Assembly (NCBI RefSeq): GCF_011682175.1 | Contig: NZ_WHJG01000020.1 | Coordinates: forward strand, 62,001 to 126,000 | DNA: 64,000 nt | Direction: 5' to 3' | Origin: Massilia frigida | GTDB lineage: Bacteria; Pseudomonadota; Gammaproteobacteria; Burkholderiales; Burkholderiaceae_D | Part shown: piece after piece, positions 25,760 to 34,365 of the stretch | How positions within the stretch are numbered: the stretch's first letter is position 1 | Layout: every line of letters begins with the position of its first letter | Translations under genes and position numbers: made by a program | The notes under the pieces: generated by a model | Databases searched by the model: none | What the model was told of the DNA's origin: nothing | The model's input: the letters and a program-made list of their open reading frames with translations, nothing else

Positions 25760-25942
25760 GGCCGACACTGCTCCCGCAACGACAAAAAGTGGGTCGATTC
25801 CGACCGCAGGGCAGGCTCAATCGGCCGCGCCACATGCAAAAAAGGAAGCTTATCTTTTTGGAAATTGGATATACTAGCATGGATATGTTGATTTTTAGAT
25901 ACTAAATTCAGCCCCGACGACCACGACCAAGCCCGAGCACGC

Positions 25943-28900
25943 ATGACAAATCATTCCGATTCAAACGGTTGGACCAGCTTCAATAATACCTTGAGAAAGA
26001 TGCAGCAGAGCTACGAGATGGCTGGCGACCAGGCCCGGCGCGATATGCACCGGCGCCTGCGCCGCCTCTCGAATCACATGGTCGAGTCGATCGAACGCAT
26101 CGGGGAAGCCACGCTGCAAATTGAAAGTGTGCGTTGCGGCATGTTTGTTTCCACCGCGCTCGACCGCTCCGAACACCGTTTCACGGAATTGCTCAAAGCC
26201 CAGCTGGCCGGCCTGGACTTGTCGCTGGTCTGGGTCATCCTGTGGTCGGCAGCCAAGGAAGTGGCCCTGTACGTGGGCGGCGGCGCCGTGCTCGGCGGCG
26301 CCATCGGTGGCGGGCTGGGCGCGCTGGGCGGTGGTATCGGCGCCGTGCCCGGCGCGGCGGCCGGCTCCACCCTGGGCGCCCAGCTCGGCACCGAAGTCCT
26401 GGTCTGGATGGGCCTGGGCGAACTGGTCATTCATATCGGCAAGACCATCCCCGACATGGCCGTCAAGATGATTGAAGGCTTTGCCCTCGCGTGGCAGGCG
26501 GGCCGGCTGCCCGAGAATGCGCGCGCCCAGTCCGCCACCATGATGCAGCAATCGGTCGAAGCGTTTGCGCAAGGCAAGATGCTGCTGTTCATTGCGATCC
26601 TGTCGGCCATCGCGCTGTATCTGTCGCGCGGACAAGCCAAGCAGAGCATGCTGCTGCAGCACTTAAGCAAAAGCAAGCTGGGTCCCAAGTTTTCCAACTG
26701 GGTCGCCGCCAACCGCGATGTACTGGCCAACCATCCGGCCCTGCAACCGCGCAGCGCCGCCGCCGATGTCGACGCCGCTGCGGCTGCGGCTGCGGCCGCC
26801 AAAGCCAAACCTGCGCCGGCAGCCAGCGCGCACGCGCCTGAGCCGGTGAAGAACCCGGCGCCGGTCAAGGAAAAACCGCGCAAGGAAGGCGAAGCCGCCG
26901 AATCCTGCCCAGCCTGCCTGCTGGTGGCCAATCCGGTCAATCCTATTTCCGGCAGCAAGATCCTGGCCGGCACCAGCGAGCGCGATTTTTCCCTGCCCGC
27001 CGCCCTGCCCCTGGCCTGGCAACGCGTCTACAGCTCGGCGCAGCGCAAGGCCGGCTGGCTCGGCCAGGGCTGGAGTACGCCGCTGTCGGAATCGCTCCAC
27101 ATCAGCGACGGCCAGGTGGTCGTGCAGGACGCGTTTCAGCGCGACATCACCTTCTCGCTGCCGCGCGTGGGCGATGCGCTGTATTCGCTGTCGGAAAAAA
27201 TCACCCTTGAGCGCACCGGCGAACGCAGCTTCGAGCTGATCGACGACAAGGGCTTGCGCAGCCAGTTCGCCATGCTCGGACGCGCGTATGACACCGCCGT
27301 GCTGGTCGGCATGGTCGACGCCAACGACAACAAGATCAGCATCGCCTACAACGCGCGCCAGCTGCCCGACACCATCGAGGATAGCGCCGGGCGCGTATTC
27401 GTGCTGGATTTCATCGAGCATCGCGGCCAGCTGCGCCTGGGCAGCGTCAGCGTGCAGCGCGACCCGGTCGATTACGAAGAAGCCACCAACGAGGTGCTGG
27501 TGAGCTACGCCTACGATGCGCTGGGCAACCTGTCCGAGGTGCGCAACCGCATGGGCCAGCTCATGCGCCAGTTCGCCTACAGCAATCACATCATGGTCGA
27601 GCACGCGCAGCCCGGCGGGCTGGTGTCGCGCTACGAATACGATGAGATTGAATGGACCGGCAAGGTCACGCGCAACTGGACCAACAATGGCATGTCGTGG
27701 GATTTCCGCTACCTGGCCGGCGAAACCGTGGTCACCGACAACCTGGGGCGCACCCAGCACTACCGTTTCGACAAGAAGCGGCGCTTTACCGGCATGATCG
27801 ACGCGCTCGGCGGCGAGACTACGCGTCGCCTCGACAGCAACGGCAACCTGGTCGGCATCATCCATCCGGGCGGACGCAGCACCAGTTACCGCTATGACGG
27901 CCGCAGCCGGGTGGTGCGGGTGGAAAGCGGCGGCAAGGGCACCGGCATCGTGTACGACACCGTGTTCGACAAGCCGGCCCTGATCACCGATGCGCTCGGC
28001 GCCACCACCGCGCTGCGGTATGACGAGCGCGGCAACCTGCACAGCGTGACCGATGCGCTCGGCCAGCGCACCGTCTACCACTACGACCAGCAGGGCTTGC
28101 CGGTGAAGGTGGTCGACGCCGCCGGCGGCGTCAAGAAGCTGGCGTTCAACCGCGCCGCGCAACTGATCAGCTATACCGATTGCTCGGGCAACAGCAGCTA
28201 CTACAGCTACGACGAGGACGGGCGCCTGCTGCGCGTGACCGATGCGCATGGCAGCGCGACCGCGTATGCCTACGATGCGGCCGGACGCCTGACGAGCGCG
28301 GTACAGGCGGATGGCACGGCCGAGCATTACGAATACGATGCGCTGGGCCGCCTGCTGGCGCGCGTCGATGCCGCCGGCAAGCGCACCAGCTACGAGCTCG
28401 CCGAAGACGGCAAGCCGCGCAAGCGCATCGACGCGCGCGGTGGCGTGATGGAATACCGTTACGACGGCCTGCGGCGCATGGCTGAGCTGATCAATGAAAA
28501 CGGCGACGCCCACCGCTTCGTCTACGACGCGCTCGACCGCCTGATCGAGGAAACCGGATTCGACGCGCGCCTGACGCGCTACCGCTACGACGACAGCGGG
28601 CAGCTGGTGGCGAAGGAAGAACACGGCAGCGGCGAACGCACCGAATACAGCCGCATCGACACCAGCTACCTGCGCGACAGCGCGGGCCAGCTGGTCGACA
28701 AGATTGTCTCGCGCGTGACCGGCGAGGCGCGCGCCGAACAGTTGCGCCTGCGTTATGCCTACGACGAGCTGGGCCGGATGACCCAGGCCGCCAACGCCGA
28801 TGCGCAAGTGTCGCTTCAATACGACGCGCTGGGCCGGCTGGTGGCCGAGCAGACCGACAGCGACGCTGGAACCACGCTGCTGCGCCATGCCTACGACGAG

Positions 28901-30619
28901 ATGGGCAACCGCATCCAGACCGTGCTGCCGGATGGCCGGGTGCTCAACAACCTGTTCTACGGCTCGGGCCATCTGCACCAGATCAATATCGATGGCGAGG
29001 TCATCACCGACATCGAACGCGACCAGCTGCACCGTCCGGTCAGCCGCACCCACGGCGCCCTGACCAGCCAGTTCCGCTACGACCACGCGGGGCGGCTGCT
29101 GTCGCAGGTGACCGGACAGATCGGCGTGGGCGAAGGCGCCGCGCCGGTGATCGCGCGCCAGTACGAATACGACGACAGCGGCAACCTGCTGGCCATCGAC
29201 GACAAGCGCAACGGCCGCACGACCTATAGCTACGACGTGATCGGACGCATCCTGTCGGCGGTGCAGCCGCAGTCGGACGAACGCTTTGCGTTCGATCCCG
29301 CGCATAATCTGCTCGACGCAAGCGTTGCCGGCGTGGGCCGGGTCGAAGGCAACCGGGTGCGCGTGTTCGAGGACAAGCGCTACGATTACGATGCGCACGG
29401 CAATCTGAGCGAGAAGCTGGTCGGCAGCCACACGCGCATGCGCTTCGAGTGGAACGGCGCGCACCAGCTGGTCAAGGCGGTCATCACGCGCAATGCGCAG
29501 GACGAGCAGCCGACGCTGCACACGGTGAAATATGCCTACGACCCGTTCGGACGCCGCATCGCCAAACGCGACAAACAGGGCACCACGCGCTTTTCGTGGG
29601 ATGGCAACCGCCTGCTCGGCGAAGCGCGCGAGGGCCACAGCCGCACCTACATCTACGAGCCGCATTCGTTCGTGCCAGTGGCGCAGTCGGACCTGGCGCC
29701 GCCGTCCGCGGGCGGGAACGATGCGCAAACCGGACCGGTGCTCACCTACCTGCACACCGACCACCTGGGCACGCCGCGCGAAGCGACCGCGCCCGATGGC
29801 GAGCTCACCTGGGGCGCCAGGTTCAAGGCCTGGGGCAAGCTGCTCGAAGAAACCACGCCGGCCGCGCACATAGACTCCTCGGCGGACGGCCTGGACCAGT
29901 TCCAGGCGATTCGTTTCCAGGGCCAGTACCACGACATCGAAACCGGGCTGCACTACAATCGCTTCCGCTATTACGATCCCGACGTTGGCCGTTTCGTGTC
30001 CTGCGACCCGATCGGTCTGCTGGGTGGCAACAATCTGCATGCCTATGCGCCGAATCCCACCCAGTGGGTCGATCCGCTCGGGCTGACGCCGTGCACGAAA
30101 TGCGGCGCCGACCATACCGGCAAGTCGTTCGAGGAAGTGCTGGTATTGCATGGCAACGCCAATCGCACCCTGATCATCGGACAAATCGAAGCGGCGGTAC
30201 AACCGTCGATTGAACGCATACTGGCGCTCGATCCGACTGCAAAAATCGGTTTCCGGGGCAGCCTGGTCGATGGCTTGAAGAATCCCACCAAGCTGGGACC
30301 GGACGGGGAACGGGTCGCATTCGATGGCATCGTTGCCACCAAAGGCGGCAAGCCTTATGACGGGCCGCAAGGCTACGACATCGATTTGTTTGTCATCAGC
30401 GATGACCTGGCCGCTCAGTTTCCGAAGAAGACCTTCTTCAAGGACATCAGCAAATTGGATGAGTCACTGAACGACACATTCAAGGATCTTGAAACAACGA
30501 TGAAAGACAATCCGGTTCTTGAAGGAATGAAGAGCGAGCTTCCTGTGTTCAGGATATTTACCAAGGAACAAATCGCCAGGAAACAGGAAACCCAGCATTA
30601 TTTCCCGACCGGGAATTAA
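25943..30619 (+). CDS. RHS-repeat polymorphic toxin with nucleotidyltransferase-like C-terminus
   Basis: A 1,558-residue protein. Residues about 1-230 form a helical N-terminal domain with a glycine-zipper stretch (GGGAVLGGAIGGGLGALGGG, about 112-131) and hydrophobic helices that could enter or cross membranes. An Ala/Lys/Pro linker follows. The DUF6531-type entry (NPVNPISGSKILAGTSERDF) begins near 330, and many YD/RHS repeats run to about 1,250. The RHS core DHLGTPREATAPDG and YYDPDVGRFVSCDPIGLLGG ends near 1,360, after which the toxin tip begins (NPTQWVDPLGLTP). The roughly 180-residue tip carries FRGSL and, about 45 residues on, YDIDLFVIS, a GS plus DxD arrangement like that of nucleotidyltransferases. 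No PAAR domain is visible. The immunity gene follows 11 bp later. Confidence 0.85.
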   Translation: MTNHSDSNGWTSFNNTLRKMQQSYEMAGDQARRDMHRRLRRLSNHMVESIERIGEATLQIESVRCGMFVSTALDRSEHRFTELLKAQLAGLDLSLVWVILWSAAKEVALYVGGGAVLGGAIGGGLGALGGGIGAVPGAAAGSTLGAQLGTEVLVWMGLGELVIHIGKTIPDMAVKMIEGFALAWQAGRLPENARAQSATMMQQSVEAFAQGKMLLFIAILSAIALYLSRGQAKQSMLLQHLSKSKLGPKFSNWVAANRDVLANHPALQPRSAAADVDAAAAAAAAAKAKPAPAASAHAPEPVKNPAPVKEKPRKEGEAAESCPACLLVANPVNPISGSKILAGTSERDFSLPAALPLAWQRVYSSAQRKAGWLGQGWSTPLSESLHISDGQVVVQDAFQRDITFSLPRVGDALYSLSEKITLERTGERSFELIDDKGLRSQFAMLGRAYDTAVLVGMVDANDNKISIAYNARQLPDTIEDSAGRVFVLDFIEHRGQLRLGSVSVQRDPVDYEEATNEVLVSYAYDALGNLSEVRNRMGQLMRQFAYSNHIMVEHAQPGGLVSRYEYDEIEWTGKVTRNWTNNGMSWDFRYLAGETVVTDNLGRTQHYRFDKKRRFTGMIDALGGETTRRLDSNGNLVGIIHPGGRSTSYRYDGRSRVVRVESGGKGTGIVYDTVFDKPALITDALGATTALRYDERGNLHSVTDALGQRTVYHYDQQGLPVKVVDAAGGVKKLAFNRAAQLISYTDCSGNSSYYSYDEDGRLLRVTDAHGSATAYAYDAAGRLTSAVQADGTAEHYEYDALGRLLARVDAAGKRTSYELAEDGKPRKRIDARGGVMEYRYDGLRRMAELINENGDAHRFVYDALDRLIEETGFDARLTRYRYDDSGQLVAKEEHGSGERTEYSRIDTSYLRDSAGQLVDKIVSRVTGEARAEQLRLRYAYDELGRMTQAANADAQVSLQYDALGRLVAEQTDSDAGTTLLRHAYDEMGNRIQTVLPDGRVLNNLFYGSGHLHQINIDGEVITDIERDQLHRPVSRTHGALTSQFRYDHAGRLLSQVTGQIGVGEGAAPVIARQYEYDDSGNLLAIDDKRNGRTTYSYDVIGRILSAVQPQSDERFAFDPAHNLLDASVAGVGRVEGNRVRVFEDKRYDYDAHGNLSEKLVGSHTRMRFEWNGAHQLVKAVITRNAQDEQPTLHTVKYAYDPFGRRIAKRDKQGTTRFSWDGNRLLGEAREGHSRTYIYEPHSFVPVAQSDLAPPSAGGNDAQTGPVLTYLHTDHLGTPREATAPDGELTWGARFKAWGKLLEETTPAAHIDSSADGLDQFQAIRFQGQYHDIETGLHYNRFRYYDPDVGRFVSCDPIGLLGGNNLHAYAPNPTQWVDPLGLTPCTKCGADHTGKSFEEVLVLHGNANRTLIIGQIEAAVQPSIERILALDPTAKIGFRGSLVDGLKNPTKLGPDGERVAFDGIVATKGGKPYDGPQGYDIDLFVISDDLAAQFPKKTFFKDISKLDESLNDTFKDLETTMKDNPVLEGMKSELPVFRIFTKEQIARKQETQHYFPTGN

Positions 30620-30630
30620 GGAACAACGCA

Positions 30631-31032
30631 ATGCAAAAGAAAAACTTACTAGCCTCAGTAGAAATTCCGAGCCTGGAGCCACTCGACACGGTGGCGCGCA
30701 GGCTGGAAAGTGCCATTGACGGCACCAGCTTCGAGATGGACGAATCGGGACGTTACGAGGAGGTGCCCGCATTCGTCGCCAGGCACGCCGGTTCCGGATC
30801 GACCTTCATCCTGTTCGGCATCCCCGATGGAGAGGAATGCGACGCCTACACCCTGGAGTTTTCGGCCGCGACCGATTTGTCGATCGGGGATTTCCAGGAA
30901 ACCGCACCGGTGTTCGTAAAGAACTTTCTTTGCGAAAAAGAAGCGAATGCGCGGGGTTACCTGGACTATTCCGATGAGTTGGCCAGTGCCTTGACCCTGA
31001 AAGGAATATCGGCCGCTACGCCCGTCGATTAG
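30631..31032 (+). CDS. Putative immunity protein for the RHS toxin
   Basis: A 133-residue acidic protein starting 11 bp after the RHS stop, the expected position of a cognate immunity gene. No named family is recognised. It has an alpha/beta look (VEIPSLEPLDTVARRLESAI, then GSTFILFGIPDGEECDAYTL) and no signal peptide, consistent with a toxin acting in the cytoplasm. Its codon use is less GC-extreme than the RHS core, like the toxin tip, as is common for exchanged tip/immunity cassettes. The immunity role is inferred from position only. Confidence 0.6.
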   Translation: MQKKNLLASVEIPSLEPLDTVARRLESAIDGTSFEMDESGRYEEVPAFVARHAGSGSTFILFGIPDGEECDAYTLEFSAATDLSIGDFQETAPVFVKNFLCEKEANARGYLDYSDELASALTLKGISAATPVD

Positions 31033-31174
31033 CGCGTCCAGCGCCAGGATGATCACGGCGCAGCGCCCGCGAAAGGATGTTCAAGTCAACAAACGGTAAT
31101 AAATACTCTGTAGTGTTTACCAGCGGTCCACCCGACCTTCCCGCGACATTGGCAATCTTTTAAAGGCGCATCCC

Positions 31175-32146
31175 ATGAAAAGAAAAACGATCTCCGTCAA
31201 TCCGAAAAAATCAACGTGGTTAAAAGCCGCGCTGGCATCCTGCATCGCATTCAACGCGCTGGCGGCGCATGCCGACGACTTCCCGAAGTGGAACGCGGCG
31301 ATTACCAAATACAATGAAAAGCAGGTAAGGAATTTCCATCCGGCGTTCGACTTCGATTCGGATGGCTGCTACGCGGCCACGCCATTCCACCGCAACGAGC
31401 ATCTGCGCCAGAACCCGGGCAAGAGCGCGACCGGCTCGGTCCACGGAGGATGCCGTGATGCCGACTGGACCGTCTACGCCAACACCGTGCACCGGCAACT
31501 ATGCAGGGCCAGCATCGAAGGTGCCGACAAGATCGAACGCTGCGCCCACTTTTACGAACTGTATTTTGAAAAAGACCAGGCCATCGGCCTGAGCTTCCTC
31601 GGCGGCCACCGGCATGACGTGGAAACGGTGATCGTGTGGACCGGCAAGGTGAACGACCAGGCCGACTTCATTTCGCATGTCTCCACCAGCGCCCACGGAA
31701 AATACACCACGCGCGCCATCGGCCAGTTGCAGACCCAGAACGGCCACCCGCTGGTTGTCTATCACAAGGACGGCGCCCTCACCCACGCCTTCCGCTTCGC
31801 CAATGCCGAAGACAAGAAACGCGTCGAATTCCTCGGCAACTGGGGCGAATTTTACGCGCCGGACATCATCAGCCATTACAGCGCGGTGCCCGATTGGAAC
31901 AGCGATGAAACCGTGCGCTACCAGGCCAACCGGGATTACCGCCTGGCGCTGGAAGCGTCCAATTTCGGCAGCGCCTCGTTCAAGACGCGCAACGACAGCG
32001 ACTTTGCGAACGCCGCCAACAATAACGTGCCGCGCAGCGACGCCTTCTGGCAACATGCCTCCTTTTCGCTGGACGATGTGTGGAGCACCAGGGCCAACGA
32101 ATTCAAAGCCAACTACCCGCAGACCTACCTTCAGATCCGGGAATAG
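31175..32146 (+). CDS. NPP1/NLP family secreted protein (necrosis-inducing-like)
   Basis: A 323-residue secreted protein. A signal peptide is visible (basic start, hydrophobic AALASCIAFNALAAHA to about residue 34). The mature part has DFDSDGCYAATPFHR at about 59 and GGHRHDVETVIVW near 143. The second is the NLP core heptapeptide GHRHDWE with Trp replaced by Val. NLPs bind plant sphingolipids and damage membranes in eudicots; the motif coordinates a cation. In this soil- or water-type bacterium the role could be against other eukaryotes. It follows the RHS immunity gene by 142 bp and is probably transcribed separately. Family membership is confident, toxicity is not. Confidence 0.8.
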   Translation: MKRKTISVNPKKSTWLKAALASCIAFNALAAHADDFPKWNAAITKYNEKQVRNFHPAFDFDSDGCYAATPFHRNEHLRQNPGKSATGSVHGGCRDADWTVYANTVHRQLCRASIEGADKIERCAHFYELYFEKDQAIGLSFLGGHRHDVETVIVWTGKVNDQADFISHVSTSAHGKYTTRAIGQLQTQNGHPLVVYHKDGALTHAFRFANAEDKKRVEFLGNWGEFYAPDIISHYSAVPDWNSDETVRYQANRDYRLALEASNFGSASFKTRNDSDFANAANNNVPRSDAFWQHASFSLDDVWSTRANEFKANYPQTYLQIRE

Positions 32147-32210
32147 AAACACCCAGGGGCGGCGTCGACCAGCCGTGACGCCGCCAACCACTCCCTATAC
32201 CCTCCCCGCC

Positions 32211-32702
32211 ATGCTCAACATCGATTTAAACGCCCAATATTTTCACCCTACCATTGCCGGGCACTGGAAGACCGATTCACTACCCGATTTTATCGGCATC
32301 ATCGCCGGTGACGGGACCATGCTCGCGCTGGAGGAAACCGAGGATTACGTCGACAGGCGTCCGCGCTACGACATTCGTCCAGCCGGCCTCACATCGATCG
32401 ACAGTTTTGCGGGGAATCCGGAGAACTATTTTAACGAGGTCACTCCCTATATTCATCGGGCGCCCATCATCGGCACCGAGGCTTACGCGATCTGCGGCGA
32501 AGGCGTGATGGGGAACGAAGGTTTTGTCGCGGTCGTGAACCCGCGCGGGCTGGTCTGGGCAGCGTGCTTCAGTGTGTCCAATCCATTTTATGAAGTGCGG
32601 GTGGTCGATCATTGTGTCGCAGCGACGAGCACCCACGAAATCATCTGGCGCTTCCCTGTCGTGCGGCCATGGGAGATCGGTTTTACCTACCTTGATTTTT
32701 AA
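32211..32702 (+). CDS. Hypothetical protein (163 aa)
   Basis: A 163-residue soluble protein starting MLNIDLNAQYFHPTIAGHWK. It contains ALEETEDYVDRRPRYDI, PIIGTEAYAICGEGVMGNEG and GLVWAACFSVSNPFYEV, suggesting a beta-rich single domain. I do not recognise a family. The start chosen is the first ATG that begins the domain; the frame is open further upstream inside the NLP gene's shadow. It lies in a row of plus-strand accessory genes together with the SUFU-domain gene, a typical layout of spare immunity genes, though no toxin is adjacent. Confidence 0.55.
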   Translation: MLNIDLNAQYFHPTIAGHWKTDSLPDFIGIIAGDGTMLALEETEDYVDRRPRYDIRPAGLTSIDSFAGNPENYFNEVTPYIHRAPIIGTEAYAICGEGVMGNEGFVAVVNPRGLVWAACFSVSNPFYEVRVVDHCVAATSTHEIIWRFPVVRPWEIGFTYLDF

Positions 32703-32787
32703 GTAACGCGCACGCCACGCAGCGGCCATCGACGGTTTGCTTTTCGCGTTGTATAGTCGAGCCATCGACACTTTAACAAAGCGAGCC

Positions 32788-33447
32788 ATGGCCGAAAAAT
32801 CTGACATCCTGTTCGGCCTTGCCGAAGCCAATGACGACACCCTGGCCGCCACGCGACTGCGCGCCATGGCCGACGAACTCGGCGAGCCAGATCACATCGA
32901 CCTGGACGAGGACCGCGCATTCCGCGTCAGCATTTATGCATTCGGCCGCAATTTTGTCGCAGAGTGCGACGTCGATGCCGAGGATCAGGAAGGTTACGTG
33001 CTGGTCACGTCGGGCATGAGCGACCGGCTCATGACGGGCCCGCACAATGAAGAGGTGGACGAATCCCTGGCAAGCGAGCTGGTCTGGTACGTGCCCGATC
33101 TCGACCCGGCCTATTTTTCCACCCTGCGCTGGCTGGCGAAGCTGCCCGAGACGGACCGCACCTGGTTCGGCCAGGGCCACACGGTACCGCTGCCGGCCGC
33201 GCCGCTGGAGGGCTGCCCATTCAAGACCTTCCTGTTCCTGCCGCCCATCATCCGCACCGACCGCGAACTGTTCGAGCATATTGAACACGATGGCCATCAC
33301 ATCGGAACGCTGTGCGTGCATCTGATCGCCGACAGCGAGTATGCCCTTGCCAAAAACAACGAGGAAGGCCTCGGCGAATTTCTCGACCTGCTCGACGACA
33401 ACGATCACCCGCACGTCTTCAACCCGGCGCGCCGCCCCTATGTTTAA
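32788..33447 (+). CDS. Suppressor-of-fused (SUFU) domain protein
   Basis: A 219-residue protein with SUFU-like segments: a central EGYVLVTSGMSDRLMTGP, SELVWYVPDLDPAYFSTLRW, a GHTVPLPAAPLEG stretch and TFLFLPPIIRTDRELFEHI, then a long acidic C-terminus. Bacterial SUFU-domain proteins have been described as one of the immunity families in polymorphic toxin systems. The ATG at 32788 is preferred because the residues before it are not conserved in character. It follows the 163-residue hypothetical gene by 85 bp and precedes another by 20 bp. The family assignment is fairly firm; the immunity role is inference. Confidence 0.7.
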   Translation: MAEKSDILFGLAEANDDTLAATRLRAMADELGEPDHIDLDEDRAFRVSIYAFGRNFVAECDVDAEDQEGYVLVTSGMSDRLMTGPHNEEVDESLASELVWYVPDLDPAYFSTLRWLAKLPETDRTWFGQGHTVPLPAAPLEGCPFKTFLFLPPIIRTDRELFEHIEHDGHHIGTLCVHLIADSEYALAKNNEEGLGEFLDLLDDNDHPHVFNPARRPYV

Positions 33448-33467
33448 GCGCCATACAGGATAGATTG

Positions 33468-34346
33468 ATGCGCAGATTGATGAAGAACCAATGGCACGAC
33501 CTGCGCGATCAATTGCTCAAGCTGGACGACAGTGCGGAGCCGGAACGCATTTTTGCCACGCTGGTCGCCGGCTTCAGAAAATACCGCGCCCAGTTCAGCA
33601 GCAAACCGTTTTCCGGTCGCCGCTTCGCGCAATACTTCAGCATGAAGGCAGTGGATTATCCCGTCCAACAATCGGCAATGAGAGATGAGGCGTTCCGTCA
33701 CTTCAAAACCGCCATCGAGCAATATGAAGTCAGGACCCACCTCGCTTCGATCGAAGGCATTCTTCACGATGCGATGGAGCAGTTACTCGTTATACAAGTC
33801 GAGCAACGTTGTCCTGTGTGCGGCCCCTCCGATTTCATGCTGTTCAAGGCGGTCGGAAGCGGGCAGCTTGTGCTGGAGTGCCAGGATTGCTTCCATGTGC
33901 AAGGATGCGCTGGCGAGCCATATGACCAAAGCGGGATAACCTACGCACGCAACGACGTTCTAGGCCCACTCCCTGGCCCCGTTGCCCCCGCGCGAGCGCC
34001 CGATGCGGTGCAGGCGAAACGGCGGCAGGCCACATCGGATGAGCTGTCCGCGTCCGGCCGGAGTCCACGCATCCGCGTCGATTCGGGAGAGATGCTGGAC
34101 TACAACCTCGTTGTCCTATCCCGCCGCGACGAGGAGACCGACTCGTCCGGCGCGCTCATCTCATTTTATCGGGGCATGCCCGTCGCCATTTTCGATGAAG
34201 ATACCGACGAGCAAGGCCGTGTCGACGATCTTGTCGCCGACGGCCATGCGGAACCGGTGACGGAGCCGCCACGGTGGTGTCCGGACGCCAAATGGCTGTG
34301 CAAGATCGACAAGGCCGGCATCCGGCATGCATCCGGGGCCCGCTAG
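33468..34346 (+). CDS. Hypothetical protein with a zinc-ribbon-like motif (292 aa)
   Basis: A 292-residue protein, unrecognised. The N-terminal half is helical (NQWHDLRDQLLKLDDSAEPE, then FRKYRAQFSSKPFSGRR). A four-cysteine motif at about 110-140 (QRCPVCGPSDF and LECQDCFHVQGC) resembles a zinc ribbon. The C-terminal part has IRVDSGEMLDYNLVVL and DEDTDEQGRVDDLVADG. Starts are possible at 33468 and 33480. The stop lies inside a hairpin (34332-34357) that separates it from the convergent nar operon end. It is the last plus-strand gene of the accessory region. Confidence 0.55.
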   Translation: MRRLMKNQWHDLRDQLLKLDDSAEPERIFATLVAGFRKYRAQFSSKPFSGRRFAQYFSMKAVDYPVQQSAMRDEAFRHFKTAIEQYEVRTHLASIEGILHDAMEQLLVIQVEQRCPVCGPSDFMLFKAVGSGQLVLECQDCFHVQGCAGEPYDQSGITYARNDVLGPLPGPVAPARAPDAVQAKRRQATSDELSASGRSPRIRVDSGEMLDYNLVVLSRRDEETDSSGALISFYRGMPVAIFDEDTDEQGRVDDLVADGHAEPVTEPPRWCPDAKWLCKIDKAGIRHASGAR

Positions 34347-34357
34347 CGAGCCCCGGA
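34332..34357. terminator. Hairpin between convergent accessory gene and nar operon
   Basis: Stem tccggggc (34332-34339) and gccccgga (34350-34357) around a 10-nt loop that contains the TAG of the upstream gene. It is symmetrical and so could act for both the plus-strand gene and the minus-strand nar operon. No T-run is seen. Confidence 0.45.
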
Positions 34358-34365
34358 ATCGCAGC

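Noticed and set aside
26663-30370. 1,235-codon open frame opposite the RHS gene
   Set aside because: An antisense shadow created by GC-rich RHS repeats, with no recognisable domain or ribosome-binding site.
25943-30619. Possible CRISPR or tandem DNA repeat in the RHS gene
   Set aside because: The periodicity comes from protein-level YD/RHS repeats. The DNA units are not identical and have no constant spacers.
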